This document shows positions 49,664 to 58,696 of a stretch of DNA of 64,000 nucleotides, piece by piece. The DNA comes from Bradyrhizobium nitroreducens. GTDB lineage: Bacteria > Pseudomonadota > Alphaproteobacteria > Rhizobiales > Xanthobacteraceae. The notes under the pieces were generated by a model. It had not been told where the DNA came from, did no database searches, and saw only the letters and a list, made by a program, of their open reading frames with translations. The stretch covers positions 583,588 to 647,587 of the forward strand of contig NZ_LFJC01000003.1 in the NCBI RefSeq assembly GCF_002776695.1, written 5' to 3'. The position numbers were made by a program, and so were the translations under genes. Numbering within the stretch: position 1 is the first letter of the stretch; every line of letters begins with the position of its first letter.

Positions 49664-51349
49664 TTACGCCGCCTGAGCCTTCTTCTCGTCACGCAGCTCG
49701 CGTCGCAGGATCTTGCCGACATTGGTCTTGGGCAGATCGGTGCGGAATTCGATGTGCTTGGGCACCTTGTAGCCGGTGAGCTGCTCGTGACAGAACTTGA
49801 TCACCGCCTCGGCGGTGAGGTTTTGATCCTTCTTCACCACGAACGCCTTCACCGCTTCGCCCGACTTGGAATCGGGGATGCCGATCACGGCGCATTCGAG
49901 CACGCCTGGATGGCTCGCGATCACTTCCTCGACCTCGTTGGGATAGACGTTGAAGCCGGAGACCAGGATCATGTCCTTCTTGCGGTCGACGATCTTGGTG
50001 TAGCCCTTCTCGTCCATGATGCCGATGTCGCCGGTGCGGAAGTAGCCGTCCGCGGTCATCACCTTGGCGGTGTCCTCGGGCCTGTTCCAGTAGCCCGACA
50101 TCACTTGCGGGCCCTTGGCGCAGATCTCGCCGGCCTGGCCGAGCGGCACTTCGTTGCCGTCATCGTCGCGGATCGAGATGTAGGTCGACGGCACGGGGAT
50201 GCCGATCGTCCCCGTGAACTCGGTTGCGGTTGCCGGATTGCAGGTCAACGTCGGCGACGTCTCCGACAGGCCGTAACCCTCAGCGATGAAGCAGCCGGTG
50301 ATCGCCTTCCATTGATCGGCGACGGGCCGCTGCACCGCCATGCCGCCGCCGTTCGAGATCTTCAGCTTGGAGAAGTCGAGCTTCTTGAAATCGGGGTGGT
50401 GCATCAGGCCGTTGTAGAGCGTGTTGACGGCCGGGAAGCTGTTGACCTGGTATTTCGCCAGCTCCTTGACGAAGCCCGGTATGTCGCGCGGGTTGGGGAT
50501 CAGGAGATTGCAGCCGCCGGCGCGCACCGCGAGCAGGTAGCAGGCCGTCAGCGCGAAGATGTGATAGAGCGGCAGCGCGCAGACGATCATGAGCTGGTCG
50601 ACATGCGGCGGTGCCGCGAGCGCCGGCTGCAGCCAGGCGTCGTTCTGCAGGACGTTGGCGACGATGTTGCGGTGAAGCAGGGTGGCGCCCTTGGAGACGC
50701 CGGTGGTGCCGCCAGTATATTGCAGGAAGGCGACGTCGCCCGGCGACAGTTTTGGCTTGTTGAAGGCCATGCCGCGGCCGGCGGACAGCGCGTCGTTGAA
50801 GGCGACCGAGCCGGGCAGCGACCACGCCGGTACCATCTTCTTGACGCGGCGAACGACGAGATTGACGATCACGCCCTTGAAGCCGAGCAGGTCGCCCATG
50901 CTGGCGACGATGACGTGCTTCACCGGGGTCTTGGCGATCACCTGCTCGACGGTGTGGGCGAAGTTCTCCAGCACGATGATGGCTTCGGCGCCGGAATCCT
51001 TCAGCTGGTGCTCGAGCTCACGCGGCGTGTAGAGCGGATTGACGTTGACCACCGCGAAGCCGGCGCGCAGCACGGCCGCGGTCGCGACCGGATATTGCAG
51101 CACGTTCGGCATCATGATGGCGACGCGGGCACCGCGCTGTAGACCGCGGCCCTGCAAATAGGCGGCGAGCGCGACCGACATCTGGTCGAGATCGCGGTAG
51201 CTGATCGACTTGTCCATGCAGATGAACGCCTTGCGGTCGGCGAACTTGGCGAAGCTCTCCTCCAAGAGGTCGACCAGCGATGCGTATTGGGTCGGCTCGA
51301 TATCGGCAGGCACGCCGGGCGGATATTGCTTGAGCCAGATGCGCTCCAT
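49664..51349 (-). CDS. fadD: Long-chain-fatty-acid-CoA ligase
   Basis: 561 residues. It activates long-chain fatty acids for beta-oxidation. MERIWLKQYPPGVPADIEPT is the FadD opening; the P-loop YTGGTTGVSKGATLLHRNI, YGLSETSPTLTCNP, and YFRTGDIGIMDEKGYTKIVD plus PKTNVGKILRRELRDE with the catalytic Lys are present. GGGGAG precedes the ATG at 51349. It is distinct from the ligases at 21044 and 62449. Confidence 0.94.
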   Translation of the reverse strand: MERIWLKQYPPGVPADIEPTQYASLVDLLEESFAKFADRKAFICMDKSISYRDLDQMSVALAAYLQGRGLQRGARVAIMMPNVLQYPVATAAVLRAGFAVVNVNPLYTPRELEHQLKDSGAEAIIVLENFAHTVEQVIAKTPVKHVIVASMGDLLGFKGVIVNLVVRRVKKMVPAWSLPGSVAFNDALSAGRGMAFNKPKLSPGDVAFLQYTGGTTGVSKGATLLHRNIVANVLQNDAWLQPALAAPPHVDQLMIVCALPLYHIFALTACYLLAVRAGGCNLLIPNPRDIPGFVKELAKYQVNSFPAVNTLYNGLMHHPDFKKLDFSKLKISNGGGMAVQRPVADQWKAITGCFIAEGYGLSETSPTLTCNPATATEFTGTIGIPVPSTYISIRDDDGNEVPLGQAGEICAKGPQVMSGYWNRPEDTAKVMTADGYFRTGDIGIMDEKGYTKIVDRKKDMILVSGFNVYPNEVEEVIASHPGVLECAVIGIPDSKSGEAVKAFVVKKDQNLTAEAVIKFCHEQLTGYKVPKHIEFRTDLPKTNVGKILRRELRDEKKAQAA

Positions 51350-51538
51350 GGAAACTCCCCTCAATTTACCAGAGCCCGTTGTGTCTCGGGCTTGCCTCAT
51401 TACCGCCAGTATCGAGCCTGCCGGGACGGGTGGCAAGCCGTCGAGGCTTAGGGCAAAGGTCGGGGAGTGGCTACTGGAATCATCGCAAACGGCGCTGCCG
51501 CAGGTGCGAAGCGCCGGTCGCCGCCGTGCGGGGCGCCG

Positions 51539-53026
51539 TTAACTGTTGTTGGCCGGCTTGGCGGCAGGCTTGGTCGCGGCCTTGGGTTTGGCAGGCTTCT
51601 GATCGCCGCTCGCTGCAGGCTTCTCGGCGGGTTTTGTCGCCGTCTCGTGCTTGGCGGCAGCATGCTTGGGCGCCGCCGGCTTCGTCGCAGTCTTGCTGTC
51701 GTTCTTGCCGTCGTTCCTGCCCTCGGCCGGCTTGGCAGCAGGCTTCACGGCCGCCGTCTTGGTGTCCTTGCTGGCATCCTTGCCCGCGTCCTTCGGCTTG
51801 TCGGCCGCATCCGGCTTCTTGGCCACGCGCGACTTCTTGCCACGCGGCTTGGAAGCCGCCTGCTGGTCGGCATCGGCCGCGACCGCCGCGATCAGGGCGG
51901 TGCCGGTGCGGGTCGGGCCGGTGTAGACCAGTACGGGCTCGGCCGCCGCCGGCGCCGAGGCCATCAGCTCGGAGGCCTTCATCAGCGGTGGCTGCAGGCC
52001 GGCGGTGAAGAATGTCATCTGGGCTTCGCCGCCGGTCGCGGAGGCCGATCCTGATGGGCTGCCATTGGCCGCGATCAGCGCATCGTCGTCGTCGCTCGCC
52101 GGCCGCTTGCGGTGGGGCCCGCACATCTCGTCGCGCAGGTTCGGCGGCGAGGCGTCGACCGGCACGAGGTTCTCGACCGTGCCGAGCGAGGGGCGCAGCC
52201 ATGTCAGATTGTCCTGGCTGAAGCCGCGCTCCAGCAGCTGCGCCGCCTTCACTGCGCGCGCCGTGCCGGAATTGGAGCCCAGCACCACCGCGATCAGCCG
52301 GCGGCCGTTGCGCGTCGCCGATGCGACGAGATTGTAGCCGGAGGCGCAGATGAAGCCGGTCTTGAAACCGTCGGCGCCGGGATAACGGCCGATCAGCTTG
52401 TTGAAATTACCGGTGACGCGCTTGCCGAAGCGGATTGCCGGGATGTGCACGAAATATTCGTATTCCGGCAGGTCGCGCAGGAACGAGCGCGCGAGGATGC
52501 CGAGATCGCGCGCCGAGGTGATCTGGCCGTCGGCGGGCAGGCCGTTCGGATTGACGTAGCTGGTCTGCGTCATGCCGAGCTTCCGCGCGGTGTCGTTCAT
52601 CATCGCGGAGAAGCCGTCGATCGAGCCGCCGACGCCTTCGGCCAGCACCACGGCCATGTCGTTCGCCGACTTGACCATCATCATCTTCAGCGCGTTGTCG
52701 ACGGTGAGCTGCGTTCCCGGACGGAACCCCATCTTCGAGGGCGATTGCGAGGCGGCCGTCGGCGAAACCGTGAGCAGCGTGTCGAGCGTGAGCCTGCCGT
52801 CCTTGACCGCCTTCAGCGTCACATAGGCCGTCATGATCTTGGTGACGGAGGCCGGATACCAGGGAACCGTCGCATTATCGGCCTGCAACACCTTGCCGCT
52901 ATCGGCCTCGATCAGCAGCAGCGCCTCGGCGCTCGCCGCGCGCGGCGCAAGCAGCGCGGCACAGGCGAGCGTCGCAGCGAACAGGTTGAACAAGGATTTG
53001 CGAAGCAGCGGGCGTAGGGCGTGCAC
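51539..53026 (-). CDS. D-alanyl-D-alanine carboxypeptidase (PBP5-like) with Lys-rich tail
   Basis: 495 residues. A signal peptide ends PRAASAEA. The serine-peptidase motifs are SVTK (Ser60-Lys63), SAN (KSANDMAVVLAEG) and KTG (FKTGFICASGYN). It trims the terminal D-Ala of peptidoglycan stem peptides in the periplasm. After the catalytic and linker regions, the last ~101 residues are low-complexity, with 23 Lys plus many Ala/Pro (KPAAKPAEGRNDGKNDSKTA), and no membrane-anchoring amphipathic helix is evident. The GTG start at 53026 is chosen because it makes a normal signal peptide. Confidence 0.9.
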   Translation of the reverse strand: MHALRPLLRKSLFNLFAATLACAALLAPRAASAEALLLIEADSGKVLQADNATVPWYPASVTKIMTAYVTLKAVKDGRLTLDTLLTVSPTAASQSPSKMGFRPGTQLTVDNALKMMMVKSANDMAVVLAEGVGGSIDGFSAMMNDTARKLGMTQTSYVNPNGLPADGQITSARDLGILARSFLRDLPEYEYFVHIPAIRFGKRVTGNFNKLIGRYPGADGFKTGFICASGYNLVASATRNGRRLIAVVLGSNSGTARAVKAAQLLERGFSQDNLTWLRPSLGTVENLVPVDASPPNLRDEMCGPHRKRPASDDDDALIAANGSPSGSASATGGEAQMTFFTAGLQPPLMKASELMASAPAAAEPVLVYTGPTRTGTALIAAVAADADQQAASKPRGKKSRVAKKPDAADKPKDAGKDASKDTKTAAVKPAAKPAEGRNDGKNDSKTATKPAAPKHAAAKHETATKPAEKPAASGDQKPAKPKAATKPAAKPANNS

Positions 53027-53215
53027 TATCCGATTCCGGTCCTTGGAGACCCGCCTGACACGGGCGGCTCTCGTGATCTGATTGTCGGTTCTGAAATTTA
53101 AGCGCCGCCGCTTGCGGCGCCGCAAACCTATACCGGCTGGTGCGTCGAGAATAGGGGCTCGGTGCGGTATTCCGCGATGAAATAGGCCGAATTTCGACGG
53201 TGCTATGGGGACTTG

Positions 53216-55012
53216 CTAGGGGGATTTGGCAGCCGTCGCGGCAGCCTCGGAGGCCGTCACGCTGGCCCGTGCGCTGTCCTGCACCATGAACTGAGCCCTC
53301 GCGAGCTCGGCAAAATGGCCGCCTTTGGCCACGAGTTCATCGAAGGTTCCGCCTTCGATCACGCGGCCGTTCTCGAACACCAGGATCCGCGTGGCATTGC
53401 GGATGGTGGAGAGGCGATGGGCGATCACGAAGGTGGTGCGGCCCTTCATCACTTCGTCGAGAGCGGCATTCACCTTGGCCTCGGTGACGGCGTCGAGCGC
53501 GCTGGTGGCCTCGTCCAGGATCAGGATCGGCGGGTCCTTCAGCAGCGCGCGGGCGATCGACAGGCGCTGCCGCTCGCCGCCGGACAGCATGCGGCCGCGC
53601 TCGCCGGCATTGGTCTCGAATCCGCCGCTGCGCTCGATGAATTCGAGCGCCTGCGCGCGCTCCGCCGCCTTGCGCATCTCGGCCTCGGTCGCATCCGGCT
53701 TGCCGACGCGCAAATTCTCCGCGATCGAACGGTTGAACAGCAGCGCTTCCTGGAACACGACGCCGATGTTCCGCCGCAGCGAGGTCAGCGTCACGCCGCG
53801 CACGTCCATGCCGTCGATCTTGATGAAGCCGGATTGCGGATCGAAGGCGCGATGCAGCAGCGCGATCGCGGTTGATTTGCCGGCACCGGTCGGGCCGACC
53901 AGCGCGATGGTCTGGCCGGGCAGCGCGGTGAAGGTGAGGTCCTCGATCGCCGGCCGCTTGCCGTCATAGGAGAAGGTGACGTCGTTGAACTCGACGAGGC
54001 CGGACAGCCTGCCGGCATCGATCGCGTCGGGCCGGTCGTGCACCGCGGGCACGGCGTCGAGCACATTGAAGAACTCGCGCAGCCGCGGCGCCTCCATGAA
54101 CACGTTGTTGATGAAGCCCACGACCTGCTCGAGCTTCTGGATCAGCATCGTCGCGAAGCTCACGAACATCACGATCTCGCCGACGGAAGTTAGCCCCTGG
54201 TCGTGCAGGGCGATGCCGAGCGAGAAGATCGCCAGCACCGTGATGGTGGTGGAGGCGCGCGTGATCACGGTGACGAGTGCCCACCAGGACAGCACCGGCA
54301 TCTGCGCTTCGAGCAATTGATCGGCGACGGAGCGCAGCCCCTTCACCTCGGACTCGACACGGACGAAGCTCTGCACCAGCGCGACGTTGCCGAGCGCATC
54401 GGAGGCGCGCGCGGAGAGCTCGCTGTAGTGCTCCTCGACCTCCATCTGCATGCCGAAGGTCTTGCGCACCACGAAGGTCGTCAGCGCGGTGAAGACGATG
54501 CAGAGCACGAACAAGAGGATCGCGAGCCGCCAGTTCAGGTAGAGCGACAGCGGCAGCAGCACCACGACCGAGAGGATCGCGGCAAAGTGCTCGCGGAAGA
54601 AGCCGAGCCACAGCCGCCACAAGGCGTCGGTGCCGTTGAGCATGACCTTCATCAGCCGGCCCGAATGGGTGCCGGAGTGGAAGGTCAGCGGCAGTTGCAG
54701 GATGTGCTCGAAATAGTCGGTCAGCACGGCCTGGCGCTGCCGGTGCGAGAGCCGGTCCGCCTGCAAGGCCACGAGCGCGCTGCACAGAATGGTGAAGAGC
54801 CCGAACGCGACCCAGGCGATGAGGAACGGCCAGGCCGAGGTCGAACCGGCGACCGACTTGCCGGAGAGCACGTCGACGATGCGGCCGAACAGGACTGGCT
54901 CGGCGAACTGCGAGGCGGCCAGCAGGAGATTGGCAAACGCCAGCAGCCAGCCCAGCCGCGCCTCCTTGCCAAGCAACTCGAGAACGCGGGTGTAGAGGCT
55001 GAAAATGGACAT
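53216..55012 (-). CDS. ndvA: NdvA-like glucan ABC exporter, permease and ATPase
   Basis: 598 residues, half-transporter: a six-helix membrane domain ([38 protein letters not shown]) fused to an ATPase with Walker [15 protein letters not shown], signature [15 protein letters not shown] and Walker [13 protein letters not shown]. The N-terminus and length match NdvA/ChvA, which exports cyclic beta-glucan to the periplasm in rhizobia. Bradyrhizobium glucans differ in linkage from those of Sinorhizobium, and no ndvB is adjacent here, so the substrate is inferred. The ATG at 55012 aligns with NdvA starts. Confidence 0.9.
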   Translation of the reverse strand: MSIFSLYTRVLELLGKEARLGWLLAFANLLLAASQFAEPVLFGRIVDVLSGKSVAGSTSAWPFLIAWVAFGLFTILCSALVALQADRLSHRQRQAVLTDYFEHILQLPLTFHSGTHSGRLMKVMLNGTDALWRLWLGFFREHFAAILSVVVLLPLSLYLNWRLAILLFVLCIVFTALTTFVVRKTFGMQMEVEEHYSELSARASDALGNVALVQSFVRVESEVKGLRSVADQLLEAQMPVLSWWALVTVITRASTTITVLAIFSLGIALHDQGLTSVGEIVMFVSFATMLIQKLEQVVGFINNVFMEAPRLREFFNVLDAVPAVHDRPDAIDAGRLSGLVEFNDVTFSYDGKRPAIEDLTFTALPGQTIALVGPTGAGKSTAIALLHRAFDPQSGFIKIDGMDVRGVTLTSLRRNIGVVFQEALLFNRSIAENLRVGKPDATEAEMRKAAERAQALEFIERSGGFETNAGERGRMLSGGERQRLSIARALLKDPPILILDEATSALDAVTEAKVNAALDEVMKGRTTFVIAHRLSTIRNATRILVFENGRVIEGGTFDELVAKGGHFAELARAQFMVQDSARASVTASEAAATAAKSP

Positions 55013-55097
55013 GCGGACGGGTAACTCAGGCAAATAGCGGGGCCCGTATTCTAAGCAGGGATTGCCTGCGAGATACAGTGGAAGCTACGGGTTTTGC

Positions 55098-56141
55098 TCA
55101 ATTGATCAGCCGCGCCGCGACCGGCGGCAGGAAGCGGTCGTCGAAGATGTCGCCCGCCGTGGGCCGCTTGCGGAATTTGAAGTCCTGCGCGACCTGGTCG
55201 ATCGAGCGCTCCAGGCGCAGTGGCTCGATACCGCCAAGGCCGTTGCGCTTGACCTCGTCGGTCAGGATGTTGTCGGCGAGGACGGTGCGCAGGCGTTCCA
55301 GCTCGAGGTCGCGGTCGCCGCCGTCGATGCGGCTCGTGGCCACGTCCGCCGCCCGCGTCGGTTCCTTGATGGTGGCAGCGACGCCGGCAACCAAGGCGCG
55401 GACGAAACCCTTCACGGCATCCGGCTTTGCTGCGGCGAAGGCGGCATTGGCCACCACCGCGAAGCCATAGGCCTCGCAGCCATAGTCGGCATAACGCAGC
55501 ACGACGAGGTCCGCTCCGGGCACGCCGCGATCACGCAGGTTCACCGGGGAGAGATAGCTGAAGCCCGCGACGGCATCGACCTGTCCCGCGGACAGGATCG
55601 GCTCGCGGACGGCTGCGCTCATCTTGTGGAATTTGACGTGCGATGTCTTGATGCCGTTCTGCTGCGCCAGCGCCGGCCATAGCCGCATCGACAGATCGCC
55701 GTCGGCAACGCCCACGGTCTTGCCATCGAGATCCGGCAAGACATTGATGCCGCGGCTCCTGCGCGCGACGATTGCGTAGGGCGCGCGGTTGAACAGCACG
55801 AACACCGCCTTGACCGGCGCCGCATCCTCCTTGTCGCGAAACCGGATCAGCTCGTTGATGTCGACGAGTGCAAGCTCGCTGTCGCCCTTGGCGACGCGTG
55901 CGAGCGCCTCCGGCGATCCGCTCGCGCTGCTGAAGGACACGTTGAGATGCTCGGCGCTGAACCTTCCGTCCTTCGCCGCAAGGAAGAACGGCGCCATGCT
56001 GGCGTCGAGCGGGCGGTCGAAGGTGAAGTGAATCGCAACGGAGGACGGCGCAACGGTCTCGGCCGCGCTGACACCGCGTGCAACGAGCGTAATCGAGAGA
56101 GCCAGCAGGCAACGAAGGGCCGTCGTCTTGAATTTCGACAT
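55098..56141 (-). CDS. ABC-type solute-binding protein (NrtA/TauA/THI5-like)
   Basis: 347 residues. The signal peptide ends VARGVSAAE; then VAIHFTFDRPLDASMAPFFL, AEHLNVSFSSASGSPEALAR, ALVDINELIRF and GKTVGVADGDLSMRLWPAL fit the periplasmic binding family for sulfonates, nitrate or pyrimidine precursors. Ligand unknown. No permease or ATPase of this class is next to it (the neighbouring ndvA is an exporter), so it is an orphan receptor. The start ATG at 56141 gives a proper signal sequence. Confidence 0.85.
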   Translation of the reverse strand: MSKFKTTALRCLLALSITLVARGVSAAETVAPSSVAIHFTFDRPLDASMAPFFLAAKDGRFSAEHLNVSFSSASGSPEALARVAKGDSELALVDINELIRFRDKEDAAPVKAVFVLFNRAPYAIVARRSRGINVLPDLDGKTVGVADGDLSMRLWPALAQQNGIKTSHVKFHKMSAAVREPILSAGQVDAVAGFSYLSPVNLRDRGVPGADLVVLRYADYGCEAYGFAVVANAAFAAAKPDAVKGFVRALVAGVAATIKEPTRAADVATSRIDGGDRDLELERLRTVLADNILTDEVKRNGLGGIEPLRLERSIDQVAQDFKFRKRPTAGDIFDDRFLPPVAARLIN

Positions 56142-56367
56142 CAGTTGCGCCGGTCCCGCATTGTTGTGGTTTGGTGACGCTCGCAGCGCCGGCTGGCGAT
56201 TAGTCTCTCCCTGCCAACATGAACGGAGCATGAGCGGCGGTTGCGTCACGATCACGCAACCCTGTTCAGCTTGTGTTGGGGTTGGGGAACCCAACATGGG
56301 GCTGCGTGCTTGAAAGACATGAGCCTGTCTGCAGGCACCATTCGAGGTCCCAAGGAGGGTCCAGGAG

Positions 56368-56736
56368 ATGTTTGACAGCCTTTCGAAGTTTGCCGGCCGC
56401 AAGGCCGTTCTTGCCACTGCCGCGGTGTTGGCGTTGACCGCGGTTGCCCCTACCGCTTCCTATGCGGGCGGTCGCCACTGGCACGGCGGTGGAGGCGGCG
56501 CGGCCGCAGCTGCGGCTTTCGCGGCCATCGGCACTGGTCTTGCCATCGCCGCGACCCGCGATTCCTACGCCTATGACTACGGTCCGGGCTACGGCTATTA
56601 CGGCGGTCCCGCCTATTACAGCGGCCCGGCCTACGGCCCCTATTACGGACCGGGCCCGAACTACCAGTATCAGCGCTATGGCGGCACCGCTCCGTCCGAG
56701 GCGTGCGGCCAGGGATATTACCAGAACTGCTACTAA
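56368..56736 (+). CDS. Secreted Gly/Tyr-rich protein
   Basis: 122 residues: signal peptide (VLATAAVLALTAVAPTASYA), a Gly/Ala hydrophobic segment (GGGGGAAAAAAFAAIGTGLA) that may be a membrane helix, and a Tyr/Gly/Pro tail (YGYYGGPAYYSGPAYGPYY) ending in EACGQGYYQNCY. A BA14K-like or surface role is possible but not shown. GGAG directly precedes the ATG. Confidence 0.75.
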   Translation: MFDSLSKFAGRKAVLATAAVLALTAVAPTASYAGGRHWHGGGGGAAAAAAFAAIGTGLAIAATRDSYAYDYGPGYGYYGGPAYYSGPAYGPYYGPGPNYQYQRYGGTAPSEACGQGYYQNCY

Positions 56737-56853
56737 CTGCGGCAGCTCGGATTAACCGGGACAGGCCGTCGCGCTTGCCGCGTCGGCCTGTTTTCTGCTT
56801 TTATTGCCGTGCGTTAACACGCTCGCCATTTGTTTAGAGTAGTTTTGAGTATC

Positions 56854-57258
56854 ATGAGTGATTCGCTTGAGCGGCTATATCTGGCTGTGCTCGCGGCCAG
56901 AGATCTTGATCCGGCAACATCGCGTACGGCCCGGCTGTTTCAGCGCGGGCCCTCCAAAATGGCAAAGAAGCTCGCCGAAGAGGCCATCGAGGTCGTGATC
57001 GATGCCGTCAATGGCGACACCGACGCCGTCATCCGCGAAAGCGCCGATCTGTTGTACAATCTCACCGTACTCTGGGCCTCTGCCGGCGTGCGCCCCGAGG
57101 ACGTCTGGCGCGAGATGACAAGGCGGGAAGACATGCTCGGCATCGCCGAGAAGCTGCCGAAATCGTCGATGAAGCTGTCCAAGGTCGCGTCACCGCGGGT
57201 GGCCGCCAGGCGGCCAATTGTCGCGCTCGAGGGCCGCGCCGCGCGCAAGCGCCACTAG
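56854..57258 (+). CDS. HisE-like phosphoribosyl-ATP diphosphatase family protein
   Basis: 134 residues of the all-alpha NTP pyrophosphatase (MazG/HisE) fold. KLAEEAIEVVIDAVNGDTDA and VIRESADLLYNLTVLWASAG carry the metal-binding E-E-x-x-E and E-x-x-D pattern. It could be a HisE paralogue or a nucleotide-cleaning relative. The other histidine genes are not adjacent (hisD is at the far end of this window), and the C-terminal Arg-rich tail (SPRVAARRPIVALEGRAARK) is unusual for HisE. Confidence 0.75.
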   Translation: MSDSLERLYLAVLAARDLDPATSRTARLFQRGPSKMAKKLAEEAIEVVIDAVNGDTDAVIRESADLLYNLTVLWASAGVRPEDVWREMTRREDMLGIAEKLPKSSMKLSKVASPRVAARRPIVALEGRAARKRH

Positions 57259-57324
57259 AAGTGTCATAATTCGCCTCAATCTCGGCATGGACAAATCCGT
57301 CCCATGGTGCTTCATCGCGGCGCC

Positions 57325-57906
57325 ATGCTGAAACGTATCTACGACTGGTGCATCGACGCCGCCCACAAGCCCTATGCGCTCTGGATCATGGGCATCGTGT
57401 CTTTCGCCGAAAGCTCCTTCTTTCCGGTCCCGCCGGATGTCATGCTGATCCCGATGTCCCTGGCGCGCCCGCAGCGTGCCTGGCTCTATGCAGCCGTCTG
57501 TACCGTGACCTCGGTGCTCGGCGGGGTTCTCGGCTACGCCATCGGCGCGCTGCTCTATGACTCGCTGGGTCATTGGCTGATCCAGCTCTACGGGCTCGGC
57601 GATCAGGTCGACGGATTCCGTGCCAAATACGCCGAATGGGGCGCGGTGATCATCCTGCTCAAGGGGCTGACGCCGATCCCATACAAGCTCGTCACCATCA
57701 CCTCGGGCTTTGCCGGCTACAATCTGCTTTTGTTCGTCCTGTTCTCGGTCGTCGCGCGCGGCGGGCGCTTCTTCATCGTCGCGATCCTGCTCAACCGCTA
57801 TGGCGACTGGATCCGCGTCAAGATCGAGAAGCATCTCGGTCTTGTGGTGGCGGTCGGTGCTGCGGCACTGGTGCTGGGCTTCGTCATCGCGATCAAATTG
57901 ATCTAG
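57325..57906 (+). CDS. YqaA/DedA-type membrane protein
   Basis: 193 residues with about five hydrophobic segments: YALWIMGIVSFAESSFFPVP (with the re-entrant E-x-SxxPxPP motif), GVLGYAIGALLYDSLGHWLI, ILLKGLTPIPYKLVTITSGF and ARGGRFFIVAILLNRYGDW. The family (SNARE-associated/VTT) handles membrane lipid transport or integrity. The ATG at 57325 gives MLKRIYDWCIDAAHKPY, typical of rhizobial members; an upstream ATG at 57304 is possible. Confidence 0.88.
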   Translation: MLKRIYDWCIDAAHKPYALWIMGIVSFAESSFFPVPPDVMLIPMSLARPQRAWLYAAVCTVTSVLGGVLGYAIGALLYDSLGHWLIQLYGLGDQVDGFRAKYAEWGAVIILLKGLTPIPYKLVTITSGFAGYNLLLFVLFSVVARGGRFFIVAILLNRYGDWIRVKIEKHLGLVVAVGAAALVLGFVIAIKLI

Positions 57907-57910
57907 CTAG

Positions 57911-58062
57911 AGCGTTTTCGAGCGAAGTGGACACCGGTTCGCGTGAAGAAAACGCGTCAAAACAAGAATATAGAGCTTCGGTTCTGATTCAATCAGAACC
58001 GAAAATGCTCTTGAGCATGATCCGGAAGAGTGCGAAGCGGTTTTCCGAGAAGATCATGCTTA
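57911..58062. repeat. Composite Bradyrhizobium intergenic repeat
   Basis: Three adjoining elements: GAGCGTTTTCGAGCGAAGTG...GAAGAAAACGCG (57911-57957), the perfect palindrome CGGTTCTGATTcAATCAGAACCG (57979-58001) and AGCATGATC...GATCATGCT with inner CGGTTTTCCG (58014-58060). The last is the same family as 2764-2812. Fills the gap between the YqaA gene and the next ORF. Confidence 0.85.
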
Positions 58063-58119
58063 ATCAGTAGACTCCAAGGCGGCTTTGCCGTCGGGCCGGC
58101 TTCGGCTACGGTTGCCATC

Positions 58120-58659
58120 ATGATGGTTCGATCCGGCAATCCGGCGGCGCGGCTGGGGACGCTGATGTCAGCGGCGCTGCTGCTCCTGCTCGCCGCGGGC
58201 GGGACGGCTTGGCCGCAATCCGCGCCTCCGACGCTTGGCCTGCAGGATCAGGGGCCGCAGGCAGCTCCGCCGCCGTCGACACCCGATCCTTCGGCGCCGC
58301 CGGCGCGCGAGGAAAATCCCGGGCTGATCAATGAAATGGGCAAGCTGTTCGACAAGCTGCCCTCGATCCTGCCGCCGATCAAAAGTCCCAGCGAGACCAT
58401 GAACGACCTGTCGCGGCTGGCCAAGCCCTCGACCATGGTGTCGGGGCGGGTGGCCTGTCCGGCCTCGTCGAACGGCGCCCCCGACTGCAAGCACGCCGCC
58501 GACCAGCTCTGCCAGAGCAAGGGCTATAAGGAAGGCAAGAGCCTGAACGCAGACTCCGCCGAGAAATGCTCGGCCAAGGTCCTGATCCCGGGCCGGCAAC
58601 GCAAACCGGACGACTGCCGCACCGACACTTTCGTGACAAGCGCGCTGTGCCAGAACTGA
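58120..58659 (+). CDS. Secreted hypothetical protein, Pro-rich and Cys-containing
   Basis: 179 residues. The signal peptide ends GGTAWPQSAPP; a Pro-rich stretch (AAPPPSTPDPSAPPAREENP), then a helical segment and a C-terminal part with five Cys (RVACPASSNGAPDCKHAADQ, LCQSKGYKEG, AEKCSAK, DDCRTD, ALCQN). Likely periplasmic and disulfide-bonded. No family recognised. It is followed by aspA on the same strand. Confidence 0.72.
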   Translation: MMVRSGNPAARLGTLMSAALLLLLAAGGTAWPQSAPPTLGLQDQGPQAAPPPSTPDPSAPPAREENPGLINEMGKLFDKLPSILPPIKSPSETMNDLSRLAKPSTMVSGRVACPASSNGAPDCKHAADQLCQSKGYKEGKSLNADSAEKCSAKVLIPGRQRKPDDCRTDTFVTSALCQN

Positions 58660-58696
58660 CGTGACCTCGCCGCGCGCGAGCAACTAAGGAGCGCCC

